This document shows positions 36,214-45,596 of a stretch of 64,000 bases of DNA, one piece after another. The notes beneath the pieces are model-generated. The model was given only the letters and a program-made list of their open reading frames with translations. It did no database searches and was not told the origin of the DNA. Source of the stretch: Microvirga ossetica (GTDB taxonomy: Bacteria > Pseudomonadota > Alphaproteobacteria > Rhizobiales > Beijerinckiaceae); assembly GCF_002741015.1 (NCBI RefSeq), contig NZ_CP016619.1:434001-498000 (forward strand), in the 5' to 3' direction. Numbering within the stretch: position 1 is the first letter of the stretch; every line of letters starts with the position of its first letter. The translations under genes were made by a program, and so were the position numbers.

Positions 36214-36542
36214 CACAGGACGTGCCCGAGGTTGGGTGGCGGCAAAGATGAGCACACGGCTCCCAGTGAACATACCGGCACCTGAAGGGGCTCACCAGCC
36301 TGCATTGGGGGCTGGCTCAGGCGTCTATCGGCAGGCGTGGGATCCTCCTGACCGGCGGATCCAGGCGGCATAGCGCGGGTTGCACTTTGACACCTCATCG
36401 CAGGCCTCGGCTCGGCCTGGGCCTTGTTCCCATCAACAGGCCTTACTTGTCTCGCCCCCTGATCTCGCCAGCCCCCGCGAACTCGTGAGTTTCCAACCTC
36501 AGCGGTCGGCGCGTAAATGAGCTGTTCGATCCGGTCGCGGGA
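36214..36542. other. Stretch without a confident gene
   Basis: About 330 bases between divergent genes (SHOCT protein and sugar dehydrogenase). It probably contains both promoters; nothing distinctive is visible. Confidence 0.3.
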
Positions 36543-37578
36543 ATGATGCACCTCGGCAAGCCGTTCCGGTCCTTAGCTCTTGTCGGCCTTGCCACCGCCG
36601 GTCTGGTCCCGTCGCCGTGCCTTGGCCAAATCGCCCACTCCGCACCAGGAGCCCGCGTTGCGGCGTTCGCCCGTGTGCCGGCCGCCCGCGCCATGGCCGT
36701 CTGCGGTGATGCGCTTTACATCGGCACCAAAGGCAACGCGGTCTATGGCGTCCCTCTGGCAGGTGGGCCGGCCGTGTGGGCCGCGTCCGGGCTCGTCGCG
36801 CCCAACGGCGTCGCTTGCTTGGGGAACAGACTCTATGTTGCTTCGCGCGACCGCGTCTCGACTTTCACACCCGTGCCTGGCGGCAGACTGGCCAACCGAG
36901 CCGACTTGCCGATCAGGCTGCCGAACCAAGCCCACCACGGCTTGCGCTACATTCAAGCCGGGCCAGACGGTCGGCTGTACATTTCGATCGGCTCACCGTG
37001 CAACATTTGCCAGCCCGAGGGTCTGCAGGGGACGATCATCAGCATCAGCCCAAACGGCGGGGACCTCCGGCGCATGGCCTGGGGCATCCGCAACTCGGTC
37101 GGCTTCGACTGGAACGGCGGCATCATGTATTTCACCGACAATGGCGCCGACCGGATGGGCGACGACACACCGCCTGACGAACTCAACGAACTGCAGCCCG
37201 GCGCCTTCTATGGCTTTCCGTATTTCGGCGGTCGGGTGCGGTTGCGCGGCTTTGAGGCGGCGGTTCCGCCCGCACCACAAACCCCACCCGCGTATGAGTT
37301 CCAGGCCCATGTCGCCACGCTCGGGATTCATTTCTATCGCGGCGCCATGTTTCCCGAGTTACAAGGCGAGGCGCTGATTGCCGAACATGGGAGCTGGAAC
37401 CGCACCATCCCGGTCGGGTACCAGGTCGTGCGGCTGCGTGTGGGCAGCAGCCGCTCCGGCAACGGGCAGAGCTTCCTGAGCGGTGTTGGACGTCCGGTTG
37501 ACGTCAAGGAACTTGCCGGATGGATCGATTGTCGTCTCTGATGACGCGGGCGACCGGATCTGGCGCGTAAGTCGCTGA
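36543..37578 (+). pseudogene. PQQ-type sugar (sorbosone-like) dehydrogenase with C-terminal frameshift
   Basis: A periplasmic soluble quinoprotein-type sugar dehydrogenase: signal peptide MMHLGKPFRSLALVGLATAG, then six-blade propeller motifs such as APNGVACLGNRLYVAS, HHGLRYIQAGPDGRLYISIG, WGIRNSVGFDWNGGIMYFTD and IAEHGSWNRTIPVGYQVVRL. The frame ends early at TGA 37541 (ELAGWIDCRL). A one-base shift near 37515 restores the expected ending LPDGSIVVSDDAGDRIWRVS and a TGA at 37576-37578. The lost residues form the strand that closes the propeller, so activity is doubtful. No PQQ synthesis genes are near. Confidence 0.75.
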
Positions 37579-37877
37579 GCCAACCACAAGAACGCGGAAT
37601 ACGACGGAAGCATCGATAGCATTCGGAGATGTCCCGCCGCCACAGACTTCTTGTCGGAAAAGGTCTTCAACGGAATTCGCTCTCTGGGATGAGGTGAGTC
37701 CTAACGTCTTACCTGTCTTCTGCCAGATGAGGAGCTTAAGGATCTTTGGGGCAGCGGTGCTAGGACTGGTGTCGAAGGCCGATCCTGAGCCTGATCAACC
37801 GCGTGACCGAACGGCATTCAAGACAACACGCTGCAGGATGCCGCACAATGTCTCAGGCTCTCTGATCTGACTGCGTT

Positions 37878-38081
37878 TCATGTCCCCTGGGCGTGCTGCA
37901 TTTTCTTGATGAGTTCCTCAAGTGCAGGACCAGGTCCCTCATCATGTTGGGTCAGATAGACAGCCGCTTTCCCCAAGCTGGTGAAGTCTGCCTGCTGAAA
38001 ATTCTCTGGCGTGTACGAGACCAAGATCTCAAGCGCCAGATCTTCCGCCAAGGCTCGGATCAGCTCGACTTCGGGGGTCAT
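37878..38081 (-). CDS. Hypothetical protein, 67 aa
   Basis: Start taken at MTPEVELIRALAEDLALEIL (38081); an in-frame ATG at 38153 would add 24 residues. An acidic, helical small protein ending LEELIKKMQHAQGT. No domain recognised. The ribosome site is not decisive. Confidence 0.4.
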   Translation of the reverse strand: MTPEVELIRALAEDLALEILVSYTPENFQQADFTSLGKAAVYLTQHDEGPGPALEELIKKMQHAQGT

Positions 38082-38264
38082 GCTGGATCTCACATTCTGC
38101 TGCCGCAGCTTACCAGCACAGTTCCATTCCAGCCAGTCCTCGTCAGGCCACACCGGCTGGGCAATAGCCCAAAACAGCCCTTGCCTGCTTGATCCAGCAC
38201 CACGGGCTTAATCGCTCGACTGAACTGGCCCAGGCGCCGACCACATTGTGCGAACACCAGGAGC

Positions 38265-39083
38265 TCAGAAATCTGATCCCATCACTTCCTCGGTGGTCAC
38301 ACGAAAATCCACCAGAGTGCTGGGACCAAAGGTGAGGGTCAGCGGCACGTCGGCAGCATCGCGGCCGCGGGCGATCAGGATCCGGCCGATGCGAGGATCA
38401 TTGTTGCGGGGATCGAACGTGTGCCACCGCCCACCCAGAAAGACCTCGATCCAGGCGGCAAAGTCCTGAGGCGCATGCGGCGGCGGCAGGCCGATGTCGC
38501 TGATGTAACCAGTACAATAGCGCGCCGGGATGTTGAGGCATCGGCAGAACGTGAGCGCCAGATGAGCATAATCACGGCACACGCCGTGCTCTTCCTCAAA
38601 CGCCTCGAATGCCGTACGTGTCGCGCGCGAGTGCTCGTAGCCGAAGGTGATATGATCGTGCACGTAGTCGCAGATCGCCTGCACGCGGGGCCAGCCCAAC
38701 GGAGCTGATCCAAAGAGGCTCCAGGCGACGTTGGAGAGACGGTCGGTCTCGCAGTAGCGGCTGCCCAACAGGTAGAGCAGAGTCTCTGCGGGAAGGTTCT
38801 GGATTTGGGTCTGCTCAGCACCTGGATCTGTTGAATCCCAACGACCGCTGTCGCGGACCACGGTTTCGGTTTTGAGGGTGATCGCACCGGCCGGGGCAAC
38901 GAGACGGTTGCACCAGTTCCCGAAGCTGTCCCGGTATCCCTCCACGGGCACTGATGGCATGGTGACAAGGTAGTCTGGCCGCTCCAGGTCGGACACTCGC
39001 GACGAGTGCACATTGAGCATTGCGATCATGGGCGTGACTTGCCCGAGCTCGTACGTCATCTCGCAGCCGACACGGATCCGCAT
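38265..39083 (-). CDS. Transglutaminase-like cysteine peptidase, 272 aa
   Basis: GAGGAGACACC precedes ATG 39083. An N-terminal beta domain (residues ~1-130) is followed by the transglutaminase core. The catalytic cysteine is in EEHGVCRDYAHLALTFCRCL, the histidine in GGRWHTFDPRNNDPRIGRIL, and the aspartate follows in the DPRNN segment. Bacterial members are proteases or amide-forming enzymes, often cytoplasmic. It looks intact and stands alone. Substrate unknown. Confidence 0.85.
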   Translation of the reverse strand: MRIRVGCEMTYELGQVTPMIAMLNVHSSRVSDLERPDYLVTMPSVPVEGYRDSFGNWCNRLVAPAGAITLKTETVVRDSGRWDSTDPGAEQTQIQNLPAETLLYLLGSRYCETDRLSNVAWSLFGSAPLGWPRVQAICDYVHDHITFGYEHSRATRTAFEAFEEEHGVCRDYAHLALTFCRCLNIPARYCTGYISDIGLPPPHAPQDFAAWIEVFLGGRWHTFDPRNNDPRIGRILIARGRDAADVPLTLTFGPSTLVDFRVTTEEVMGSDF

Positions 39084-39130
39084 GGTGTCTCCTCATCCAC
39101 GGAGCAGAGCGAGATTTGGGCTACTTCCAA

Positions 39131-39433
39131 TCATGGGTGATCCTCGCCCGGACGATGCCGGCAGACGCCCCGGGTGTGCCTCTCGATGGCCGCCAAGGCG
39201 GCGTCAAGGGAAGCGAACGGTCTATGGTCGATGCCGGCCATGGTCTCCAGAGCATGGCCATCTGGGAGGATTGTGAACTGCTCAGTGGGTGCTTCGATGA
39301 TCCGGCCCATCGGACGGCCGAGCAGGTCCGTCAGGCTCCAACCTTTGCCGTCATCGGTTGGGGTCACGGTGATATCCAAGCGTGCCTCCGGTCCGTGCAC
39401 GGCCCAGGAAACGGGATGAGCTGTCGGTCTCAC
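39131..39433 (-). CDS. Hypothetical protein, about 100 aa
   Basis: The conserved-looking part begins near GTG 39433 (VRPTAHPVSWAVHGPEARLD). It has strands DITVTPTDDGKGWSLTDLLG and EQFTILPDGHALETMAGIDH, then a helix ASLDAALAAIERHTRG. The open frame reaches 39778, but the extra part is the antisense of another frame and is unlikely to be coding. Function unknown. Confidence 0.45.
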   Translation of the reverse strand: MRPTAHPVSWAVHGPEARLDITVTPTDDGKGWSLTDLLGRPMGRIIEAPTEQFTILPDGHALETMAGIDHRPFASLDAALAAIERHTRGVCRHRPGEDHP

Positions 39434-39469
39434 TACTAAGGCCTGCAACCGCGCTGTGTTCCCGTTCGC

Positions 39470-39797
39470 TCTCAGCTTCTTTGTATCGGGCGGATCGGCG
39501 ACACCCCAGCCGCTTGCGGCTACGGAGTCGTCCTGGACATGGAAGACGGTCTGATCAGCCGCCAGCTTTTCGCCCGTCCGGAGGTCGACGCCACGCTCGA
39601 CGACGTTCACTCCGACATCCCGTTCCACTACTTCTGGGCCTCGACTTTCCTGGTCCGCCTGGATCAGGAGGAGGATTTCGCCGCCGACTTGGCCGAGTGG
39701 TACGATGAAAAGCTTTTTGGGGAGGCAGGGCAGCCGCAGGAAAATGAGGCCGGGTCTATAGCTTTCCCGGCACTCCATTGTCTGGCCTGTCCGAAAA
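39470..39797 (+). pseudogene. Fragment of an unidentified gene
   Basis: The plus frame around 39539 reads YGVVLDMEDGLISRQLFARP and FHYFWASTFLVRLDQEEDFA with DLAEWYDEKLFG. This looks like true protein, but the frame has no natural start or stop: it runs on into the antisense of cspA. I take it as a fragment of a displaced gene. Family not recognised. Confidence 0.3.
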
Positions 39798-39825
39798 ATA
39801 AGCCGCCCCGTCAGAAGCGGCTTAT
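39793..39825 (-). terminator. Rho-independent terminator of the cold-shock gene
   Basis: ATAAGCCGC (39798-39806) pairs with GCGGCTTAT (39817-39825). On the minus strand the stem is followed by a T-rich run (TTATTTTTC). It lies 36 bases downstream of the cspA stop. Confidence 0.75.
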
Positions 39826-39860
39826 AGGTCAGTCCCGAGCTGCCGATCCGATTGTCTCAA

Positions 39861-40070
39861 TCAGGCTTTCTGGAGGTTGGTTGCCGACTCTTTGCCGGTA
39901 CGGCGGTCGGCCTCCACCTCATAGGAGATCTTCTGGCCTTCCACGAGGCCGCGCATGCCGGCCCGCTCCAGGGCTGAGGCATGGACAAACACATCCTTGC
40001 CCCCAGGGTCGGGTTGAATGAAGCCATATCCCTTCGTCTCGTTATACCACTTCACAGTACCAGTCGCCAT
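39861..40070 (-). CDS. cspA: Cold-shock protein, 69 aa
   Basis: MATGTVKWYNETKGYGFIQP carries RNP1 (KGYGFI), and KDVFVHASALERAG carries RNP2 (VFVHA), so this is a complete single-strand nucleic-acid-binding CSD. GAGGA precedes the ATG. Chaperones RNA at low temperature in studied homologues. It ends at a strong terminator and is monocistronic. The A/T-rich leader upstream of 40070 could form the usual thermosensing 5' UTR, but I cannot fold it here. Confidence 0.92.
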   Translation of the reverse strand: MATGTVKWYNETKGYGFIQPDPGGKDVFVHASALERAGMRGLVEGQKISYEVEADRRTGKESATNLQKA

Positions 40071-40489
40071 TGAATATTCCTCAAGTCCGTCAGTTGCGCT
40101 TCCGCCAAGTCATCCTGCCGCGTCTGGTCAAGAGGTCAAGCGCTTGGTCACTGCTGGATCGTAACTTAAATCCTGCATCATGCGCCCAGCATGAGGCCAC
40201 CGCGGCTTCGACTGCTCTGGCGCCGATTGCAACATGGAATCCTCCCATGCAAAGACTCTACCACGGCGCCGGTTGCAGGCGTTTTGTCACATACCTGTTC
40301 CGCGTCGCTTTCGCAGACGGATGTCTCATGCGCACAGAGGTCGATCCTCTCCGTCCTGATAACGGAGAACGACAACAAAGAAGTTGAAGAATTTGTTAGG
40401 GTTTTGGAGAGAGTTTGTTTGCCGTCGTGACGAACCAATTCGCCTTATCTTCGCAGTAGAGCTTGCGCCTCCAGCAAAAGGCATCGCGC
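40071..40489. other. Upstream region of cspA, no gene
   Basis: About 420 bases between divergent genes. It probably contains the cspA promoter and long leader. No coding frame is convincing. Confidence 0.35.
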
Positions 40490-40537
40490 ATGAGCAAGAC
40501 GAAGCCCGACATCAATCATTCCCTGCATCCTGCTTTA

Positions 40538-41380
40538 CGGCCTGTTAGCGCTTGAGCCAGTCGATTGCTGCGGCGAGGCAGAGCACGCCCATGAAGGATC
40601 GTGCGGTCTTCTCGTAGCGGGTTGCAACGGCTCGCCACTCTTTGAGCCTGGCCCAGAGCCGCTCGACGACATTGCGGTTGTTATAGATCCAGTCCGGACA
40701 GGCCACCGGCGCCTCATTGGACTTAGCCGGGATCGCCGGCTTCGCACCGATGCTCCAGATGTGCTCGCGGAAGCTGTGGCTTGAATAACCGCGATCGGCC
40801 ACCACCCAGCTGGGCACACTCGGCAAACTGTGAAGCAGCGGAATGGCGTCAGGCAGCTCGTGCGCCTGACCGGGTGCAAGGCGAAACGCGATGGCGCGTC
40901 CGAGCCCGTCGGCGATCACGCAAGCCTTGGTGCCATAGCCGCCACGAGACCGACCAAGCGCTTCACGATGGTCTCGTTGAGCTTGAGAGCCCCTTTTCGA
41001 CGAGCCCCGGCGGCCTTCTGATGCGCGCGCACGCTGGTGCCGTCGAGGAAGGTCATCCCGAGCTGGATGCCGCACTTCTGTACCAGGTTGAGCAGGCGCT
41101 CCCAGACACCCAGACGGGCCCAGCGGATGAAGGTCTGAGCGGCGCGCCACCACGGCCCCAATTCAGCCGGCACGGCGCGCCACTTGGCGCCGTTCTCATG
41201 GCGCCAGAGAATGGCCTCGAACGTCCGACGCAGATCCTGTGGCGGTGTCTTGCCCTTGGGACGGCATTGCTCCACCAGTGGCTCCAGCATGGCCCATTGT
41301 GCTTCCGTTAGCATGGCTCCTCCTCAGACAGGACGAGCAAAACGCCTCCAGGTGCAAAGGGTTCAAGTCATAACAGGCCG
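40538..41380 (-). mobile_element. IS5-family (IS427-like) element, 843 bp
   Basis: Inverted ends CGGCCTGTTA (left) and TAACAGGCCG (right), flanked by TA on both sides (40536-40537 and 41381-41382), the 2-bp target duplication of the IS427 group. The transposase is encoded leftward in two overlapping frames. Confidence 0.85.
40545..41314 (-). CDS. IS5-family transposase in two overlapping frames
   Basis: The first frame (41314 to 40916) starts MLTEAQWAMLEPLVEQCRPK and contains the first DDE aspartate (MTFLDGTSVRAHQKAAG). The second frame (ending at 40545) continues with GGYGTKACVIADGLGRAIAF, WVVADRGYSSHSFREHIW and the glutamate helix YNNRNVVERLWARLKEWRAV. IS427-group elements join such frames by programmed ribosomal frameshifting; the overlap at about 40930-41000 is where this must happen. 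Total about 255 residues, normal for the group. Confidence 0.8.
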
Positions 41381-41558
41381 TAGAAGAACTGCGGCAAATC
41401 CTTGCCAGAGAGCAGACGTTGGAGGCGTTTCTAAAACGCTCTGGCTATGACCCTTCCGCACCTTCCCGACGGGTCAAGGCACGAGAGGCGAGGGAAGTGG
41501 CTGAGAAGCGGCGCTGACCTTTCAACCGACTCAGTTTCATAAACAGCTATGAGCAAAA

Positions 41559-41771
41559 TCAGGCTCTGGCGCGAGCTGCTAATGTCCTGCGCCATTCAAG
41601 GGCAGCAGCCTGTCTGCGCCGTCTCATAACCGGTAAGGCGACTGCGAGAGTCAGCAGGAACGCCATCGATGCAGACCAAGGGAGGATCACAGGAGACGTC
41701 CAGACAGATTGCCGATGGTTGAAGCTTCCTTCAAGCCATCGCACTGCATTCCCTAGATCCATCATGGTCAT
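41559..41771 (-). CDS. Small membrane protein, 70 aa
   Basis: Start taken at MTMMDLGNAVRWLEGSFNHR (41771); the frame is open to 41804. One transmembrane helix (MAFLLTLAVALPVM) is followed by a strongly basic end (RRRRQAAALEWRRTLAARAR). A CtrA-like TTAA-N7-TTAA site lies about 145 bases upstream. Function unknown. Confidence 0.4.
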   Translation of the reverse strand: MTMMDLGNAVRWLEGSFNHRQSVWTSPVILPWSASMAFLLTLAVALPVMRRRRQAAALEWRRTLAARARA

Positions 41772-42188
41772 GACCCTGTTCGCGCCCTGAGGCAGTTCTT
41801 GCACTCCTGTCCCAAAGCAGCCCGAAACGGGACATCCGAGTCCTGCCTTCTTTAGAGGAGAGGGCTGATCTGACCCGCATCAGCAGACCAGCCAGAGCAT
41901 GGTCGCTGGGATATGGTTAACAGCCGTTTAAGAGAAACTCCGCCCGGCTGGGCACCAAAGAGATCTGTGGGTCTCTGAGCCCGATGCGCAACGCGGCCAG
42001 TCGATTGCAACAAGGCCACCAGCACATGGCTGCTCGCCATTTGCTTGCGTAATCAGCGGAGAAACCAAAGAGAAACTTTCCTGACATATGCTGGTGAGAT
42101 CACTGATGTAGATGTTCAGCAGATGCACCGAGGCTTTCATCAGCGGCTTCGGTGTATCTGGCGCTGTCATTGGAAGGAAGTCCTGTAG
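41772..42188. other. Stretch without a confident gene
   Basis: About 415 bases between the small membrane protein and the 33-aa frame at 42189. The CtrA-like motif (41917-41931) is the one recognisable signal. Confidence 0.3.
41917..41931. promoter_or_regulatory. CtrA-like binding site TTAA-N7-TTAA
   Basis: TTAA CAGCCGT TTAA, preceded by ATATGG. It matches the CtrA consensus spacing exactly and lies in a non-coding stretch upstream of the leftward small membrane protein gene. Confidence 0.4.
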
Positions 42189-42290
42189 ATGGAACCTGAC
42201 GACAACGAAGATGATATCAGGGACTGCCTCCTTGTGACCGCAGGCCACTTCATCGTCATCGGCATCTCTGCCACCTATCTTCTGTGGTAG
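42189..42290 (+). CDS. Possible membrane microprotein, 33 aa
   Basis: AAGGAAG lies about 8 bases before ATG 42189. MEPDDNEDDIRDCLLVTAGH gives an acidic head, then a hydrophobic helix (FIVIGISATYLLW) to the TAG. The layout is plausible for a single-pass microprotein, but it is short enough to be chance. Confidence 0.3.
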   Translation: MEPDDNEDDIRDCLLVTAGHFIVIGISATYLLW

Positions 42291-42425
42291 CTGCTCGCCA
42301 AAGACCCTCGCAGATCTCGATTGGTGCGCATCGCGACCTCCTGAAGAGGCGCACCATGCCACGGCATCCGTTGAAGACTTCTTGTCAAAATCAATGGCAA
42401 CGAAATTTTCGGCCCCATCAGGCGC

Positions 42426-42638
42426 ATGATCGGCGGCACCATGCCCAGTAGCAACGTCGCTGATCTGGACAGCGAGAAGTCGCGTCCCTCTATCAACATG
42501 CCCCACTGGGCCTCGCGCTTGACGCTGGTCATATCCGATGTGCAGTTGAAGCAACTGCAGGACATCAACGGGACCGATGCTGGGGCAGAAGGGGTCGAAT
42601 ATGAGACCGCCGAGTGGCCGTTCTGGTATGTGCCCTAG
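42426..42638 (+). CDS. Hypothetical protein, 70 aa
   Basis: MIGGTMPSSNVADLDSEKSR may start at either Met. It contains an amphipathic strand (ASRLTLVISDVQLKQLQDIN) and ends EYETAEWPFWYVP. No domain known. An overlapping long frame on the minus strand looks like its shadow. Confidence 0.35.
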   Translation: MIGGTMPSSNVADLDSEKSRPSINMPHWASRLTLVISDVQLKQLQDINGTDAGAEGVEYETAEWPFWYVP

Positions 42639-42743
42639 GTTCGACCGCATAGCCTGACCGCAGTAGGTATCGAAGAACCCGTCGATCATCGCGGTCACCT
42701 TTACTATCTACCAGTGCAACATCGACCAGATGGAGCAGGCGGC

Positions 42744-43091
42744 ATGACGCCGGAGCGCTTCGCCCTGATGCAGCTGCTGCTGAACAACGCGAAATTCGAC
42801 TGGACCTATGGCGACACGGAGTATCTGCGTGAGCCGGTCGATTTCATTTCGCGCTATCCCAAGAACAACGTCGTGGCGGATCTGCCGCGGATCAGAAAGA
42901 TCGCTTTCACCTTGCATAAGGACCGTGTTGCCATGTTCGACCGCTCCGGCTACCCGCTGACACCCTTGTTCATGATCGCCTGGGTGGAAGCGGAAGGCTA
43001 CGTGATCCAGGCTTCCGCCTTCGATGACAATGGGGATGACGTGGCGCAAGATATGATCGGTTGCCCATGCCCAAAGTGCCGGGATCGATGA
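42744..43091 (+). CDS. Hypothetical protein, 115 aa
   Basis: ATG 42744 preceded by a GGAGCAGGCGG leader. MTPERFALMQLLLNNAKFDW leads into strands IAFTLHKDRVAMFDRSGYPL and LFMIAWVEAEGYVIQASAFD. It ends with a CPCPKC motif (GCPCPKCRDR) that could bind zinc. Family not recognised. Confidence 0.5.
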   Translation: MTPERFALMQLLLNNAKFDWTYGDTEYLREPVDFISRYPKNNVVADLPRIRKIAFTLHKDRVAMFDRSGYPLTPLFMIAWVEAEGYVIQASAFDDNGDDVAQDMIGCPCPKCRDR

Positions 43092-43350
43092 TCAAATATG
43101 TCCCTGGGATCATTCCAGCGCCCGATCTTCCTTAAGAGGAATGGAATGGGAAGCCATATCTGCTCTAACCCGATATCGTTCAGGCAGAAGCTGTTCTCAT
43201 CCAGCCAGACAAAGTAGCAGTATGAGATTTTCCTGTGAGAGGAGCTTGCCACGGATCAGGTTGCCAACTTCTTGTCAAAATACTTGTTCAGCGCGATTCG
43301 CTGTGTAGGCGCAAAGTGCGAGTGTCCCTTTCCTTCGCCGTCGAGCATTG

Positions 43351-44379
43351 TCAGGCCATTCTTTCCAGCGTGACTGGGCTAATAGCGGAGACTAGAGGGC
43401 GGCCAGCAATATACCGCTCAATTTCCTCAACGATGAACTCCCCGAGCCTCTCACGCTCCCCACCGATTGCGCCGGCAATATGGGGTGTAAGGAATACATT
43501 TGGCAGATTGTAGAGGGGTGATGTCGGTTCAGGCACCTCCGGATCAGTAACATCGATTATCGCGTTAATACGACCTGTGCACAGCTCGTCGATAAGATCC
43601 ATCTCATCAACGATAATGCCTCTAGCCGTGTTGATAAGCGTAGTGCCTTCTCTCATGAGTGAAAGGCGATTGCAGTCAATCATACCAATCGTCGACGGCA
43701 AGGCAGGAGCATGGACGGAGACCACGTCGGATAATCGCATCAAGTTTTCAAGGGAGACGCTCTCCACACCGAGTTCTGCTGCCTCCCAAGGGTGGACAAC
43801 CGGATCATACAAAAGGACGTTGAAGTCGAATGGCTTCAGCAACTGGATGACACGACGGCCGATCCTCGAGGCTCCAATGATGCCGATCGTCCGCCTGAAA
43901 TTCCCAATTGGTTGGCAGGTTAATGGCACCGTTCGGGCGCGGCTCCGATCCGAACAATATATGTCTCGGAAGCGAAACACTTGCTTGTTTGTGAAGAGAA
44001 TGGCCGCAAGCGTGAACTCCGCAACCGGAACGGCATTTGCTTCAGCAGCATGAGTAACTGTGATCCCTCTGTCGAAAACCTCAGGGGACAGGAAGCCCTT
44101 CACGGTACCGGCTGCATGTGCGATGAGCTTTAAACGCGGTGCGATTGCTAGTACTTCACGGTCAATGGCTGGGCACCCCCATCCGGTGATCAGAATATCT
44201 GTCAGACGCAGCACGTTAACTGCACGATCGTTAGACAAGGACTCAAGAGGCTTCTCATCAATGATATTGCAGGATTGCGCTAGGCGGCATAGCAGATCGG
44301 GCGTAAAAACGCCCTCTGTACTATCTGGATCCATTGTAAATGCAGCCTGAATTGGCTTGGTCAAAGCAATGTTCTCCAA
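43351..44379 (-). CDS. D-isomer-specific 2-hydroxyacid dehydrogenase, 342 aa
   Basis: NAD-dependent oxidoreductase of the D-2-hydroxyacid dehydrogenase family. The Rossmann motif is IGIIGASRIGRRVIQLLK, the catalytic arginine lies in TLINTARGIIVDE, the glutamate in VTDPEVPEPTSP, and the histidine in FLTPHIAGAIGGER. It is the last leftward gene of the sugar-transport regulon, 135 bases below the ATPase gene. It may therefore reduce or oxidise an intermediate of the imported compound. It could have its own promoter in that gap. Full length. Confidence 0.85.
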   Translation of the reverse strand: MENIALTKPIQAAFTMDPDSTEGVFTPDLLCRLAQSCNIIDEKPLESLSNDRAVNVLRLTDILITGWGCPAIDREVLAIAPRLKLIAHAAGTVKGFLSPEVFDRGITVTHAAEANAVPVAEFTLAAILFTNKQVFRFRDIYCSDRSRARTVPLTCQPIGNFRRTIGIIGASRIGRRVIQLLKPFDFNVLLYDPVVHPWEAAELGVESVSLENLMRLSDVVSVHAPALPSTIGMIDCNRLSLMREGTTLINTARGIIVDEMDLIDELCTGRINAIIDVTDPEVPEPTSPLYNLPNVFLTPHIAGAIGGERERLGEFIVEEIERYIAGRPLVSAISPVTLERMA

Positions 44380-44514
44380 GTGAAAGCGCTGACGAGTAGG
44401 CTAAGAGTACAGACTACCTTAGTTAAAGCCTGCGTGAGTTATCGCCACGGTCTTCCGAACAGTAGAATTGGTTACCGTAGTGCACACTCGCATGCGAACT
44501 CTGATACTCTGACC

Positions 44515-45570
<1,056 letters not shown>

Positions 45571-45596
45571 ATTTCCACTCCACAAATATTTTTTTA

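Larger units (their letters stand above)
40490..41517 (+). pseudogene. Small 60-aa gene split by an IS5 element
   Basis: ATG 40490 starts MSKTKPDINHSLHPAL (16 codons) up to the TA at 40536-40537. Past the IS, from 41383, the same frame continues EELRQILAREQTLEAFLKRS and ends AREAREVAEKRR at TGA 41515-41517. The join gives a basic, helical 60-residue protein. Function unknown. Confidence 0.65.

Noticed and set aside
41928..42698. A 256-codon minus-strand frame
   Set aside because: It has no ribosome site or domain and overlaps more plausible short rightward genes. I could not exclude it fully.
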